Source: Pseudomonas sp. ML2-2023-3 (lineage in GTDB: Bacteria; Pseudomonadota; Gammaproteobacteria; Pseudomonadales; Pseudomonadaceae). From it: a DNA stretch of 64,000 nt. Positions 38,868-48,275 of this stretch are shown here, piece after piece. Within the stretch, counting starts at the first letter, position 1. The number at the start of each line of letters is the position of its first letter. The notes beneath the pieces were generated by a model, which was given only the letters and a program-made list of their open reading frames with translations, had not been told where the DNA came from and did not search any database. Position numbers and translations under genes: made by a program. Location: positions 1,832,501-1,896,500 of the forward strand of contig NZ_CP146343.1 of the NCBI RefSeq assembly GCF_037055275.1. Reading direction: 5' to 3'.

Positions 38868-39212
38868 ATGATTAATGGGCCGCAGGTTTTGCTGGAAATG
38901 CCGGTTTTACTGGTCATCCTTCTTGCCTTGGTGGGCGGTGTTTTTGGTGAGATGTGGCGGGCGGACAAGGACGGAGCAAGCGGATGGTTGCTGTTGCGGC
39001 GCCTGGCGCTGCGTTCGGGGGCATGCATGGTGTGCGGTGTGTCGACCTTCATGCTGCTGTACTCGGCAGGGATGTCGATTCTGGCGGCCGGGGCACTGGG
39101 GTGCCTGACCGCGCTGGCCGGTGCGGATGCGGCCATCAGCCTGTACCAGCGCTGGGCCGCCAGGCGGCTTGGGGTCGATGGCTCGGCTGGCGACTCGCGG
39201 ATCGAGCCATAG
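38868..39212 (+). CDS. Phage/tailocin-type holin
   Basis: 114 residues with ATG and AGGAG eight bases upstream. About three hydrophobic helices (MPVLLVILLALVGGVFGEMW, ACMVCGVSTFMLLYSAGMSI, AAGALGCLTALAGADAAI) and a charged C-terminus, as in holins of tailocin clusters at the mutS-cinA site. Holins make inner-membrane lesions that release endolysin. No endolysin, spanin or tail gene is present; cinA begins 54 bases later. The gene is intact. Confidence 0.82.
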   Translation: MINGPQVLLEMPVLLVILLALVGGVFGEMWRADKDGASGWLLLRRLALRSGACMVCGVSTFMLLYSAGMSILAAGALGCLTALAGADAAISLYQRWAARRLGVDGSAGDSRIEP

Positions 39213-39266
39213 CAGACGCTATTTTGGTGTAGGTTATGGCGCAGACGCGCCCATCAGGAGAGGACC

Positions 39267-39767
39267 GTGGACCGAATATCTCAACTTGCGACTGAACTTG
39301 GGCTGCTGTTACAGGCTCTTAATGCCCAGGTGACGACCGCCGAATCCTGCACCGGCGGCGGCATCGCTGAAGCCATCACCCGCATCGCCGGCAGCTCCGC
39401 CTGGTTTGAGGCGGGATTCGTGACCTACTCCAACCAGCAAAAAACCAGGCAACTGAATGTCCCCGAGCCCTTGTTCACTCAGGTGGGAGCGGTCAGTCGC
39501 GAGGTGGTTGAGGCGATGGTGCGTGGTGCGCAGGTGCAAAGCGGGGCTCGATTTGCCGTCGCCGTGAGTGGCGTTGCCGGCCCGGGTGGCGGTTCGCCAG
39601 AGAAGCCGGTCGGCACCGTCTGGCTGGCGTGGGGCGATGGTGATCAGGTGACGGCCGAGCGCAGGCACTTCCCCGGTGATCGCGAAGAGGTACGCCAGCA
39701 AACGGTGATTGCCGCTCTGGAAGGCTTAATACGCCGAACGGTACGAGAAATAAAAAATGAGGGGTAG
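39267..39767 (+). CDS. pncC: CinA C-terminal domain protein, nicotinamide-nucleotide amidase (PncC)
   Basis: 166 residues from GTG with CAGGAGAGG upstream. Motifs [16 protein letters not shown] and [21 protein letters not shown] are typical of the stand-alone CinA C-terminal domain, which deamidates nicotinamide mononucleotide to nicotinate mononucleotide. In Pseudomonas it precedes recA and is often called cinA. It marks the right flank of the tailocin site. Confidence 0.94.
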   Translation: MDRISQLATELGLLLQALNAQVTTAESCTGGGIAEAITRIAGSSAWFEAGFVTYSNQQKTRQLNVPEPLFTQVGAVSREVVEAMVRGAQVQSGARFAVAVSGVAGPGGGSPEKPVGTVWLAWGDGDQVTAERRHFPGDREEVRQQTVIAALEGLIRRTVREIKNEG

Positions 39768-39794
39768 GCGATCGTTTAACCCTGTGGAATAATA

Positions 39795-39810
39795 CTGGCT
39801 ACTTATACAG
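39795..39810 (+). promoter_or_regulatory. LexA box of recA
   Basis: CTGGCTACTTATACAG fits CTG-N10-CAG and lies 41 bases before the recA ATG, the usual SOS operator position. Confidence 0.88.
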
Positions 39811-39850
39811 TTATCGGCCGTCGGGCCTTATTGATTACGAGAGGACTTTA

Positions 39851-40957
39851 ATGGACGACAACAAGAAGAAAGCCTTGGCTGCGGCCCTGGGTCAGATCGA
39901 ACGTCAATTCGGCAAGGGTGCCGTGATGCTGATGGGCGACCAGGAGCGTCAGGCAGTTCCGGCGATCTCCACGGGCTCCCTGGGTCTGGATATCGCACTG
40001 GGCATTGGCGGCTTGCCAAAAGGCCGTATTGTTGAAATCTACGGTCCAGAGTCGTCGGGTAAAACCACGCTTACCCTGTCCGTGATTGCACAGGCGCAAA
40101 AGGCGGGTGCAACGTGCGCTTTCGTCGACGCAGAGCACGCCCTTGACCCTGAGTACGCTGCCAAACTGGGCGTAAACGTTGATGACCTGCTGGTTTCCCA
40201 GCCTGACACCGGCGAACAGGCACTGGAAATCACCGACATGCTGGTGCGTTCCAATGCGGTTGACGTGATCATCATCGACTCCGTTGCTGCACTGACGCCA
40301 AAAGCTGAAATCGAAGGCGACATGGGCGATACCCACGTTGGCCTGCAAGCCCGTCTGATGTCCCAGGCGCTGCGTAAAATCACCGGTAACATCAAGAACG
40401 CCAACTGCCTGGTTATCTTCATCAACCAGATCCGCATGAAAATCGGCGTGATGTTCGGCAGCCCGGAAACCACTACCGGTGGTAACGCGCTGAAGTTCTA
40501 CGCTTCGGTACGCCTGGATATCCGTCGCACCGGCGCCGTGAAAGAAGGCGATGTGGTAGTAGGCAGCGAAACCCGCGTCAAAGTGGTCAAGAACAAGGTG
40601 GCACCGCCATTCCGCCAGGCTGAGTTCCAGATCCTGTACGGCAAGGGCATCTACCTGAACGGTGAGATGATTGACCTGGGCGTGTTGCACGGCTTCGTTG
40701 AAAAAGCCGGTGCCTGGTACAGCTACAACGGCAGCAAGATCGGTCAGGGCAAGGCCAACTCCGCCAAGTTCCTGGACGACAACCCTGATATCAAGGATGC
40801 GCTGGAGAAGCAGCTGCGTGAGAAGTTGCTGGGGCCAAAGACCGACGCTGAGCTGGCAGAAATGAAAGTCATGCCAAAACTGAGCAAGGCTGCCAAAGAA
40901 GCTGCAGCACTGGCTGAAGCTGAAGAAATGGAAAACGCTACCGACAGCGATAACTGA
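39851..40957 (+). CDS. recA: Recombinase RecA
   Basis: 368 residues. Walker [10 protein letters not shown] near residue 67, [12 protein letters not shown], loop L1 [20 protein letters not shown] and loop L2 region [20 protein letters not shown]. Core is canonical. The C-terminal tail ([20 protein letters not shown] then [10 protein letters not shown]) is about 15 residues longer than the usual 352-353 and rich in Ala, Lys and Glu. Catalyses strand exchange and triggers LexA and S24-repressor cleavage. LexA box upstream; recX follows after 8 bases. Confidence 0.98.
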   Translation: MDDNKKKALAAALGQIERQFGKGAVMLMGDQERQAVPAISTGSLGLDIALGIGGLPKGRIVEIYGPESSGKTTLTLSVIAQAQKAGATCAFVDAEHALDPEYAAKLGVNVDDLLVSQPDTGEQALEITDMLVRSNAVDVIIIDSVAALTPKAEIEGDMGDTHVGLQARLMSQALRKITGNIKNANCLVIFINQIRMKIGVMFGSPETTTGGNALKFYASVRLDIRRTGAVKEGDVVVGSETRVKVVKNKVAPPFRQAEFQILYGKGIYLNGEMIDLGVLHGFVEKAGAWYSYNGSKIGQGKANSAKFLDDNPDIKDALEKQLREKLLGPKTDAELAEMKVMPKLSKAAKEAAALAEAEEMENATDSDN

Positions 40958-40965
40958 TAGACATC

Positions 40966-41433
40966 ATGATCGCCGTTCTGGATACCCCCGTCGCAGTGCG
41001 ACGGACTGCAATGGACCTGCTCGCGCGACGCGAGCACGGTCGAGTCGAGCTGACGCGCAAGCTGCGTCAGCGCGGGGCTTGCCCCGACATGATTGACGCC
41101 GCCCTTGACCGTCTGACGGAAGAGGGGCTGCTGTCCGAGTCTCGTTATCTCGAGAGCTATATCAACTACCGTGCCGGTTCAGGTTATGGCCCTTTGCGAA
41201 TTCGCGAAGAGCTTAGCCAGCGTGGCCTGGTGCGTGGGGATATCGAGGAGGCGCTGCGAGAGTGTGGTTTCAACTGGCAAGAGCAGCTGGAAGATACCTG
41301 GCGCCGCAAGTTTTCCGGTCAGTTGCCTGTCGATGCGAAGGAACGTGCCCGCCAGGGGCGCTTTTTAAGCTACCGAGGGTATCCGCTTGAAATGATCGGC
41401 CGCTTGTTGAGCGGCCGAGAGTTTGAAGACTGA
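40966..41433 (+). CDS. recX: RecA regulator RecX
   Basis: 155 residues made of three-helix repeats. [36 protein letters not shown] and [20 protein letters not shown] are the typical repeat starts. Binds RecA filaments and limits their extension. It lies directly downstream of recA and is probably on the same transcript by read-through. Confidence 0.95.
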   Translation: MIAVLDTPVAVRRTAMDLLARREHGRVELTRKLRQRGACPDMIDAALDRLTEEGLLSESRYLESYINYRAGSGYGPLRIREELSQRGLVRGDIEEALRECGFNWQEQLEDTWRRKFSGQLPVDAKERARQGRFLSYRGYPLEMIGRLLSGREFED

Positions 41434-41440
41434 CAGCCGC

Positions 41441-41493
41441 TGTGGGAGCGAGCCTGCTCCCGAAGTTCGTTCGCGAGCAGGCTCGCTCCCACA
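41441..41493. repeat. Compact REP variant between convergent recX and LOG genes
   Basis: TGTGGGAGCGAGCC...GGCTCGCTCCCACA form a 14-base stem with an inner hairpin. It differs from the other REPs (GAGCC in place of GGGCTT). It may serve as the terminator, since no classical one is present here. Confidence 0.85.
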
Positions 41494-41503
41494 GGGTGTA
41501 TTT

Positions 41504-42619
41504 TCAGTCCGCTACGGATGCGGGCTGTGAGGACGTAATCGAACGGTCAACTGTCTCCCAGTTTTGCGGCAGGTTGATAAAATCGACCAGTTCGCGCAAC
41601 CGCCCCTGATTGCGCCCGCTAAATGCAAAGCCCAGGCAGGTAAGGTGGTTGAACTTGGGGTCTTCATGCTCAAAGCTGCAATATCCCTGTTGATGGAAAC
41701 CATCACTCAAGCAAATATCGGCAAAGTCTTTCTGTATCGCCTTGAGCGCCAACGCGCTGAGAGGTCGCTTCATGCGGATGACAAAGGTCTTGTTCAACCA
41801 TCGGCTTGAATGAAAGTTGCTGTAGAACTGGTTGATTTCAGCAAGCGCCTCTTCAGCGCTATGTACCAGACGCATCAACTTCAAATCGTTGGGCAGAATG
41901 TACTGGTGGGCCTCCAGTTGGTTGTGAATGAAGTCCAGCGCCCCCTGCCAAAACGAACCGCCTGGCACATCCAGCAAAACTACCGGTACCAGCGGGGTCT
42001 TGCCGGTCTGCATCAGTGTCAGCACCTCCAGCACTTCATCCAGCGTGCCAAAGCCGCCCGGGCACATCACCAGAGCATCTGCTTCCTTGGTGAAAAACAG
42101 TTTGCGGGTAAAGAAAAAGTGAAACGCCAGCACATTGGGAGTGCCGTTGATGGTGGGGTTGGCCCGTTGCTCGAAGGGGAGGGTGATGTTGAAACCCAGG
42201 CTATGGGCCAGGCCTGCACCTTCATGGGCTGCGGCCATGATGCCCGCACCGCCGCCGGTAATGACCATGATGTCGGACTTGGCCAGCACGCTGCCCATTT
42301 CCCGGGCCAGCGCATAGAGCGGGTGTTCGATAGGGGTTCTGGCCGAGCCGAAGACCGTGACTTTGCGTCGCCCCTTGAACTGCTCCAGAGTTCGAAAGGT
42401 TTTTTCGAGCTCGCGGATGGCTTGCAGAGTGATTTTGGCATTCCAGCGATCAAGATCGTCGTGGGCCATGCGCAACACGGTCAGCAACATTTCTCGGTAA
42501 AGCGCCCGGTTCGGGCTGTCGGGGGCGACCCGTTGCAGTTGCTCGTCGACTTCATGAGCAAGATCCAGCCCCTGTTCCTGGAAGTGCAGCGTCAGGGTGT
42601 CATTGGATTGATCAGGCAT
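41504..42619 (-). CDS. LOG-family nucleotide 5'-monophosphate nucleosidase-like protein
   Basis: 371 residues. Rossmann-like LOG domain with VTVFGSARTPIEHPLYALA, GGGAGIMAAAHEGA and the signature MCPGGFGTLDEVLEVLT. Both N- and C-terminal extensions (about 90 and 110 residues) are longer than the short cytokinin-type LOG, resembling the larger TIGR00730 proteins. LOG enzymes cleave nucleoside monophosphates into base and ribose phosphate. The Pseudomonas substrate is not established here. Confidence 0.85.
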   Translation of the reverse strand: MPDQSNDTLTLHFQEQGLDLAHEVDEQLQRVAPDSPNRALYREMLLTVLRMAHDDLDRWNAKITLQAIRELEKTFRTLEQFKGRRKVTVFGSARTPIEHPLYALAREMGSVLAKSDIMVITGGGAGIMAAAHEGAGLAHSLGFNITLPFEQRANPTINGTPNVLAFHFFFTRKLFFTKEADALVMCPGGFGTLDEVLEVLTLMQTGKTPLVPVVLLDVPGGSFWQGALDFIHNQLEAHQYILPNDLKLMRLVHSAEEALAEINQFYSNFHSSRWLNKTFVIRMKRPLSALALKAIQKDFADICLSDGFHQQGYCSFEHEDPKFNHLTCLGFAFSGRNQGRLRELVDFINLPQNWETVDRSITSSQPASVAD

Positions 42620-42848
42620 GTATTTCTCCTTCTACACAACATCCTTGAAGGCGCCGCAGGTGGGCAGCCGCAGAGACACAGAGTGTCACCATGATGGTTC
42701 GATGATGGTCCCGGTATGTCTTGGCTGGCAATAGCTAATTGCCTGACCTACATGGAGTTTGGTGCGAGGAGGTCATGCGAGGGAACGTAGTGTCGAGGCC
42801 TGTGGCAGGCTCATGCGCCGTACCGGGAGGTACGGCGTGTCAGCGAGG

Positions 42849-43259
42849 TTACTTTTTGCGCTGGCAGTTTTCAGCCCGAAAATCCTGGATCAGGACCGGA
42901 CTGTTGGTTTTGTATTCCTTGAAGCTGTAGCGCAGCGTCGCACCTTGAGCCATCAGGGTACGGAAACCTGCGTTGCTGCAAACACTGCGACCCAGTTGCG
43001 GGACTGTTTCTTCAGGATTGGAGCGCATCTGGGCGGACAATGTAGGGCTGGCCTCCAGATTGTTGATCAAAACAGTACCGTCTACCGTAAAGCCTTTGTC
43101 CAGCAGGTCCGCATTGATAGCCCGTGGTTTGCCTTCATTGCTTTTCGCGGCAACCTTGAGCAGGGTTTTGTTCAACTCAAAATCCTTGAGAGAAGCCGCT
43201 TGTGCAGCCAGAGGCAGTGCAAGCATAAGAGCGACGGTCGGAATGATATGGCGCAGCAT
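42849..43259 (-). CDS. PA3611-family quorum-sensing-regulated secreted protein
   Basis: 136 residues with a signal peptide (MLRHIIPTVALMLALPLAAQA) and a mature domain containing two cysteines (GRSVCSNAGFRTLM and ENCQRKK), likely a disulphide. It resembles Pseudomonas aeruginosa PA3611, which lies in the same recA-potD neighbourhood and has been reported as quorum-regulated. Exported to periplasm or medium. Molecular function unknown. Confidence 0.8.
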   Translation of the reverse strand: MLRHIIPTVALMLALPLAAQAASLKDFELNKTLLKVAAKSNEGKPRAINADLLDKGFTVDGTVLINNLEASPTLSAQMRSNPEETVPQLGRSVCSNAGFRTLMAQGATLRYSFKEYKTNSPVLIQDFRAENCQRKK

Positions 43260-43479
43260 GAAACTCTCCTGATTTCAGTGACCCAGGCTTAGACCGGCCA
43301 CATATCTGTGCGTTCAGTGGCGCGGGAGTATAGGTCAGCATGAGTTGGCAGGAAATGCCAAAGGTCATGGATTCGCGCCCTGTTACTGCGCCTCTGTTAA
43401 ACTTGCCGCCTTTCTCTTGTGAATCCGTTGGTGTGCCAATTCTGGCAAATGGACGGTTGGCGCCTTTAAGTAAAAATCC

Positions 43480-44235
43480 ATGACCCTGACGACCTTTCCC
43501 CCGAATTCTGTAGCCCGTTTACGAGACGAGCGCGAAGAGGAGAGCACCAAGCCTTACCTGGCGCGTGGCTCACGAGCCCCGCGTTGCCATACCTGTCGCG
43601 TGATTGAAAGCCACTGCCTGTGCAACTGGCGGCCAAAGGTCAGCACGCGCTCGGGTGTGTGTTTGGTCATGACTAAAAAGGAAGTGTTCAAGCCCAGCAA
43701 TACAGGTTGGTTGATTGCGGACGTAGTCAGCGACAACTTTGCCTTTATCTGGTCGCGAACCGAGACCGACGATGCACTGCTGGCATTGCTGTCCGATCCG
43801 CAGTGGCAGCCATATCTGGTGTTTCCCGGTGAATACGTCGCCCCTGAGCGGGTAACGCACACGGTGGACCTGGACAGCAGCAAGCGCCCGCTGTTTATCC
43901 TGCTGGATGCAACCTGGACCGAGGCCCGCAAGATCTTTCGCAAAAGCCCGTATTTCGATGCCTTGCCTATTTTGAGCCTGCTGCCTGAAAGGCTGTCGCG
44001 CTACCGGCTGCGGCGCTCCACACGAAGTGAGCATCTGTGTACCGCAGAAGTGGCCAGTTTATGCCTTGAGCTGGCCGGCGATACCGAGGCTTCAAGTGCG
44101 CTGGATGCCTATTTCGATGTGTTCAGCCAGCATTACCTGGACGCGAAAAACCAGCTGCCGATGAATGAATCCAGCGTCGCACACCAGGAACTGGGCGTTT
44201 TTGTAAAAGACCTTCCCCGGAATCGGGCTCAATAG
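43480..44235 (+). CDS. DTW-domain tRNA-uridine aminocarboxypropyltransferase-like protein
   Basis: 251 residues. The cysteine-rich start RCHTCRVIESHCLCNW and the LLDATWTEARKIFRKSPYF motif (DTW box written DATW) are diagnostic of the DTW family (TapT/TuaA in Escherichia coli), which makes acp3U in tRNA from S-adenosylmethionine. The C-terminal EHLCTAEVASLCLEL is also conserved. Monocistronic. Confidence 0.85.
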   Translation: MTLTTFPPNSVARLRDEREEESTKPYLARGSRAPRCHTCRVIESHCLCNWRPKVSTRSGVCLVMTKKEVFKPSNTGWLIADVVSDNFAFIWSRTETDDALLALLSDPQWQPYLVFPGEYVAPERVTHTVDLDSSKRPLFILLDATWTEARKIFRKSPYFDALPILSLLPERLSRYRLRRSTRSEHLCTAEVASLCLELAGDTEASSALDAYFDVFSQHYLDAKNQLPMNESSVAHQELGVFVKDLPRNRAQ

Positions 44236-44538
44236 ACTAAAGAAGTAGCGCTACACTTTTCCGGCAGATGCAAGCGAGTGCCATTGTTCGTATTTGGATG
44301 ATGGCGCCGTGATAGCTTCCCCTTGGACCCAGGCGTCAGGTTTTCAACTTGACCACCCCCGTTTCGCTGGGCATGCTTGGCGCCGATTCGGCTGAAGTAG
44401 CTGCTAAAACACTTATATTTGCCGACGTTTAGCGTAAATCGCGCCCTTTGACCCCTAGTCTTTGAGCTATTGCTCGAGTTGCCTTAGCGAGTGCTGGAAT
44501 TCATCAGGGCTCGCCTGAAAAACAGGATCATTTAAAAA
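44236..44538 (+). other. Intergenic region before erdR
   Basis: About 300 bases containing the erdR promoter. I see no clear operator, hairpin or small gene. Confidence 0.5.
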
Positions 44539-45189
44539 ATGGCCACATACGAAATCCTGATTGCCGACGACCATCCGCTGTTTCGCAGTGCCTTGCACCA
44601 GGCTGTGAGCATTGGGCTGGGCTCTGATGTTCGCCTGGTTGAGGTTGCCAGTATTGCTGAGCTTGAAACACAGCTGGCAATCAAGGCCGATTGGGATCTG
44701 GTGCTGCTCGACTTGAACATGCCGGGCGCTTACGGTTTCTCCGGGCTGGTGTTGTTGCGTGGTCAATACCCGCAGATCCCGGTAGTGATGGTTTCAGCTC
44801 AGGAAGAAGCCTCGATCATGGTGCGGTCGCGGGAATTTGGCGCCAGTGGTTTTATCCCAAAATCCAGCTCGCTGGATGAAATTCAAAAAGCCGTGCGCGC
44901 GGTGCTGGATGGTGATGTGAGCTGGCCGCCCCAGGCGTTTGAAGAAGTTCAGGTGTCGGCTGAGGCCAAGGCCGCCAGCGAAGGCCTGGCCAGCTTGACT
45001 CCACAGCAGTTCCGGGTGCTGACCATGGTGTGTGAAGGTTTGTTGAACAAGCAGATCGCCTATGAGCTGAGCGTTTCCGAAGCAACCATCAAGGCCCACG
45101 TGACAGCGATTTTCCGCAAGCTGGGAGTTCGCACGCGAACCCAGGCCGCGCTACTCTTGCAGCAACTTGAATCAATTTCGAGCCATTAA
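44539..45189 (+). CDS. erdR: NarL/LuxR-type response regulator ErdR
   Basis: 216 residues. Receiver domain with acidic pair ADDHPLF and phospho-acceptor in DLVLLDLNMPG, lysine in GFIPKSS, then a LuxR-type helix-turn-helix (LTPQQFRVLTMVCEGLLNKQ, SVSEATIKAHVTAIFRKLGV). ErdR controls ethanol, acetate and related carbon metabolism in Pseudomonas. Orphan of its sensor here. The order erdR-dgkA matches PA3604-PA3603. Confidence 0.9.
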   Translation: MATYEILIADDHPLFRSALHQAVSIGLGSDVRLVEVASIAELETQLAIKADWDLVLLDLNMPGAYGFSGLVLLRGQYPQIPVVMVSAQEEASIMVRSREFGASGFIPKSSSLDEIQKAVRAVLDGDVSWPPQAFEEVQVSAEAKAASEGLASLTPQQFRVLTMVCEGLLNKQIAYELSVSEATIKAHVTAIFRKLGVRTRTQAALLLQQLESISSH

Positions 45190-45265
45190 CCTGCGAGCCT
45201 TCACGCTTTTTTGACGAGGCGTGAACTAGCGTCCCTTTCTCATTTTTTTGCGCAGTTGCCTATCT

Positions 45266-45628
45266 ATGTCGCCTTTCAAGGGTAAAACCGGATTTAAACG
45301 GATTTTGAATGCCAGCGGTTACTCGCTGGACGGTATGCGCGCAGCCTTTACTGGCGAGGCGGCTTTTCGGCAGTTAGTGTTGCTGAACGTGATATTGATC
45401 CCGCTGAGCTTCCTGCTGAATGTGAGCCGGGTAGAGCGGGCCTTGCTGATCGCTGTATGCCTGTTGGCATTGATTGTGGAATTGTTGAATTCGGCGATTG
45501 AGGCAGTGGTTGACCGTATCTCCCTCGACTTGCACCCATTGTCGAAAAATGCCAAGGACATGGGCAGCGCCGCCCAGTTTGTGGTGCTGACCATGATTGC
45601 CGTGGTATGGGCGGTCATTCTGCTTTAA
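45266..45628 (+). CDS. dgkA: Diacylglycerol kinase DgkA
   Basis: 120 residues, three transmembrane helices. Active-site motif LIVELLNSAIEAVVDRI and DLHPLSKNAKDMGSAAQ. Phosphorylates diacylglycerol released by membrane lipid turnover. ATG at 45266 gives the family length. An in-frame TTG six codons earlier is less likely. Its TAA shares bases with the TAA of the convergent finR. Confidence 0.93.
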   Translation: MSPFKGKTGFKRILNASGYSLDGMRAAFTGEAAFRQLVLLNVILIPLSFLLNVSRVERALLIAVCLLALIVELLNSAIEAVVDRISLDLHPLSKNAKDMGSAAQFVVLTMIAVVWAVILL

Positions 45629-46551
45629 GCGATGGTCGGTAATACGATCTCGTCGCTGCGCTGAACCCCTGCGGTGAAGGCGCGGCACAGTTCCAGAAAC
45701 TCGCGCATGGCAGACGTCTGATACTTCTTTTTGTGCCAGATAAAGAAAAACTGTCGGGCCAGATCCAGGTCAGGTGTTTCCACGGCGACCAGGCTGCCGC
45801 GGCGAAAAGCGTCGCGCAACGCCAGGCGTGAGATGCATCCAATGCCCAGTCCCGACTCCACCGCCCGTTTGATCGCTTCAGTGTGCTCCAGCTCCAGGCG
45901 AATATTGAGCGCAGTTTGGTGATGGCGCATGGCTTGATCGAACGTCAGGCGGGTGCCGGAGCCCTGCTCGCGCAAAATCCAAGCTTCACGGGTCAACTCT
46001 TCCAGTGTGGCGTGACCACGAACCGCCAGCGGATGCTGCGGAGCGCAGAAAACCACCAGTTCATCCTCTACCCAGCTCTGGACTTCGATGTCCGGATGGG
46101 CGCAATCGCCTTCGATCAGACCCAGGTCAATTTCGTAATGGGCGACTTGTTGCACGATATGGGCTGTATTTTGAACCACCAGCTTGACCTGACTTTCAGG
46201 GTGCGCCTGCATGAAGCTGCCTATCAGCAGGGTCGCCAGATAGTTGCCGATGGTCAGTGTGGCGCCCACGGTCAATGAGCCAAAGCCGGATTTGCCGTTG
46301 AGCAGGTCTTCGATTTCCTTGGCCTGATCCAGCAGGGCGACGGCCTGAGGCAGCAGTTGGCGGCCCAGAGCATTAAGGCTTAAACGCTTGCCCGCACGGT
46401 CGAAAAGCTGGCAGCTGGTTTGGCGCTCCAGCTCGGTAATCGAGGTACTGGCAGCAGATTGTGAAAGGGCCAACAAACCAGCAGCGCGAGACACGCTCTC
46501 TTGTTGGGCGACGGCAACGAACACCTGGAGTTGTCTGAGAGTAAATCGCAT
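45625..46551 (-). CDS. finR: LysR-type regulator FinR
   Basis: 308 residues. N-terminal helix-turn-helix (MRFTLRQLQVFVAVAQQESV, ALSQSAASTSITELER) and a LysR substrate-binding domain. Divergent from fpr with 117 bases between, as for finR in Pseudomonas putida and aeruginosa. There it activates fpr under superoxide or iron-sulphur stress. Confidence 0.9.
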   Translation of the reverse strand: MRFTLRQLQVFVAVAQQESVSRAAGLLALSQSAASTSITELERQTSCQLFDRAGKRLSLNALGRQLLPQAVALLDQAKEIEDLLNGKSGFGSLTVGATLTIGNYLATLLIGSFMQAHPESQVKLVVQNTAHIVQQVAHYEIDLGLIEGDCAHPDIEVQSWVEDELVVFCAPQHPLAVRGHATLEELTREAWILREQGSGTRLTFDQAMRHHQTALNIRLELEHTEAIKRAVESGLGIGCISRLALRDAFRRGSLVAVETPDLDLARQFFFIWHKKKYQTSAMREFLELCRAFTAGVQRSDEIVLPTIA

Positions 46552-46668
46552 ATCGATATAACCGATAACCCTTATCTTGATAATTCAGTTAACAGATATT
46601 GTCGCCGCCATTAGAATGCTGTGCAATCGCGCCCATAGTCAGCGCAGGCGAAATTAGGAGCCCCGTAC

Positions 46669-47448
46669 ATGAGCAACATGAACCACGAACGTGTCCTCAG
46701 TGTTCATCACTGGAACGACACCCTGTTCAGCTTCAAGTGCACCCGCGACCCGGGTCTGCGCTTCGAGAACGGTCAGTTCGTGATGATCGGCCTGCAACAG
46801 CCCAACGGCCGTCCGCTTATGCGTGCCTACTCGATCGCCAGCCCGAACTGGGAAGAGCATCTGGAGTTCTTCAGCATAAAGGTGCCGGATGGCCCGCTGA
46901 CCTCCCAGTTGCAGCACTTGAAGGAAGGCGACGAGATCATCATCAGCAAAAAACCTACGGGTACGCTGGTGCTGGACGACTTGAAGCCGGGCAAGCATCT
47001 GTACCTGCTCAGCACCGGTACTGGCTTGGCGCCATTTATGAGCGTCATCCAGGACCCGGAAACCTACGAGCGTTTCGAAAAAGTGATCCTGTGCCACGGC
47101 GTGCGTTACGTCAATGAAGTCGCCTACCGCGAGTTCATCACCGAGCACCTGCCACAGAACGAGTTCTTCGGCGAAGCGCTGCGTGAAAAGCTGATCTACT
47201 ACCCAACCGTGACCCGCGAGCCGTTCGAGAACGAAGGCCGTCTGACCGATCTGATGCGCAGCGGCAAACTGTTCAGCGACATCGGTCTGCCTCCAATCAA
47301 CCCGCAGGATGACCGTGCCATGTTGTGCGGCAGCCCGAGCATGCTCGACGAAACCAGCGAAGTGCTGAACAGCTTCGGCCTTAAAGTTTCGCCACGTATG
47401 CGTGAGCCGGGTGACTATCTGATCGAGCGCGCCTTCGTCGAGAAGTAA
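46669..47448 (+). CDS. fpr: Ferredoxin-NADP+ reductase Fpr
   Basis: 259 residues. FAD-binding RAYSIASPNWEEHLEF, NADP-binding LLSTGTGLAPFMSVI, and a C-terminus ending YLIERAFVEK that is characteristic of the bacterial subclass I FPR. Exchanges electrons between NADPH and ferredoxin/flavodoxin. ATG preceded by TAGGAGCC. Regulated by FinR, by context. Confidence 0.96.
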   Translation: MSNMNHERVLSVHHWNDTLFSFKCTRDPGLRFENGQFVMIGLQQPNGRPLMRAYSIASPNWEEHLEFFSIKVPDGPLTSQLQHLKEGDEIIISKKPTGTLVLDDLKPGKHLYLLSTGTGLAPFMSVIQDPETYERFEKVILCHGVRYVNEVAYREFITEHLPQNEFFGEALREKLIYYPTVTREPFENEGRLTDLMRSGKLFSDIGLPPINPQDDRAMLCGSPSMLDETSEVLNSFGLKVSPRMREPGDYLIERAFVEK

Positions 47449-47467
47449 ACCGCACCGATCAAAAAAA

Positions 47468-47556
47468 TGTGGGAGCGGGCTTGCTCGCGATTGTGGAGCT
47501 CCAGTCACCGCACAGGTGTCTGAAAGACCGATATCGCGAGCAAGCCCGCTCCCACA
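47468..47556. repeat. REP pair (BIME), family 1
   Basis: Inverted cores TGTGGGAGCGGGCTTGCTCG and its complement, 20 bases after the fpr stop and before the convergent trmO. Confidence 0.95.
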
Positions 47557-47568
47557 TTGCGTTTCAGA

Positions 47569-48264
47569 TCACTGCTTGGGAATTACCTCAAGCACCCGGA
47601 TCGTGCCGGGTTCAGGGTAATGCCAGCGTACGTCCAGATCCCAGAACTGCGCGCCGTACTCTCGTTCGGGGGTGGGCGTCTGGTAGGCCGGGCGCGGGTC
47701 TTGCGCCAGGCATTGCTCAATCAGTGCCACCAGCGGCTCCTGGAGGCGTAGAGCCTGTGTATGAGCCTGTTGCAGGGCCGTATCGGCCCACACCACGGGA
47801 ATCAACACCGGTGCCGCGCTGGCCATGCCATTGCTGGCATCGGCAATGATGTCCGCGTAAGGCACATAGGGTTTGATATCGAGAATCGGCGTGCCGTCGA
47901 GCAGGTCGATTCCTGAAATCCACAAGCGATTGGCTTCAACCTTGTCCAGCTTGACCACAGACTGGCCGATGCCATTCGGGCGGTGGGTGGCGCGGGTAGC
48001 AAACACTCCCATCGACTTGTTGCCGCCCAGCCGTGGCGGGCGTACTTTTAGCCGGGGTTTGTCTTCGAGCGCTTGATGGAATACGAACAAAAGCCAGACA
48101 TGACTGACCTGCTCCAGCCCTTGCACCGCATCGCCCTGATCGAAAGGCGCGACCAGTTCCAGCACGCCACGGGCGGCCGGAGCCAGTTGCGGCTGACGGG
48201 GGATCGCGAACTTCTCCTTGAAGCAGGAGCGCACAAATCCGATGGGGGAGACGGTATAGGTCAT
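47569..48264 (-). CDS. trmO: tRNA N6-threonylcarbamoyladenosine N6-methyltransferase TrmO
   Basis: 231 residues. MTYTVSPIGFVRSCFKEKFA, HVWLLFVFHQ, GVFATRATHRPNGIGQSVVK and LLDGTPILDIKPYVPYAD are the TsaA/TrmO motifs. Methylates t6A37 of ACY-decoding tRNA using S-adenosylmethionine. The C-terminal domain ends GTIRVLEVIPKQ. Confidence 0.93.
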   Translation of the reverse strand: MTYTVSPIGFVRSCFKEKFAIPRQPQLAPAARGVLELVAPFDQGDAVQGLEQVSHVWLLFVFHQALEDKPRLKVRPPRLGGNKSMGVFATRATHRPNGIGQSVVKLDKVEANRLWISGIDLLDGTPILDIKPYVPYADIIADASNGMASAAPVLIPVVWADTALQQAHTQALRLQEPLVALIEQCLAQDPRPAYQTPTPEREYGAQFWDLDVRWHYPEPGTIRVLEVIPKQ

Positions 48265-48275
48265 CGAAAGAAACC

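Noticed and set aside
42812..42839. Hairpin GCGCCGTACC/GGTACGGCGT after the PA3611-like gene
   Set aside because: A good stem but no T-run on the minus strand, so not called as an intrinsic terminator; it may be a processing or Rho-related structure.
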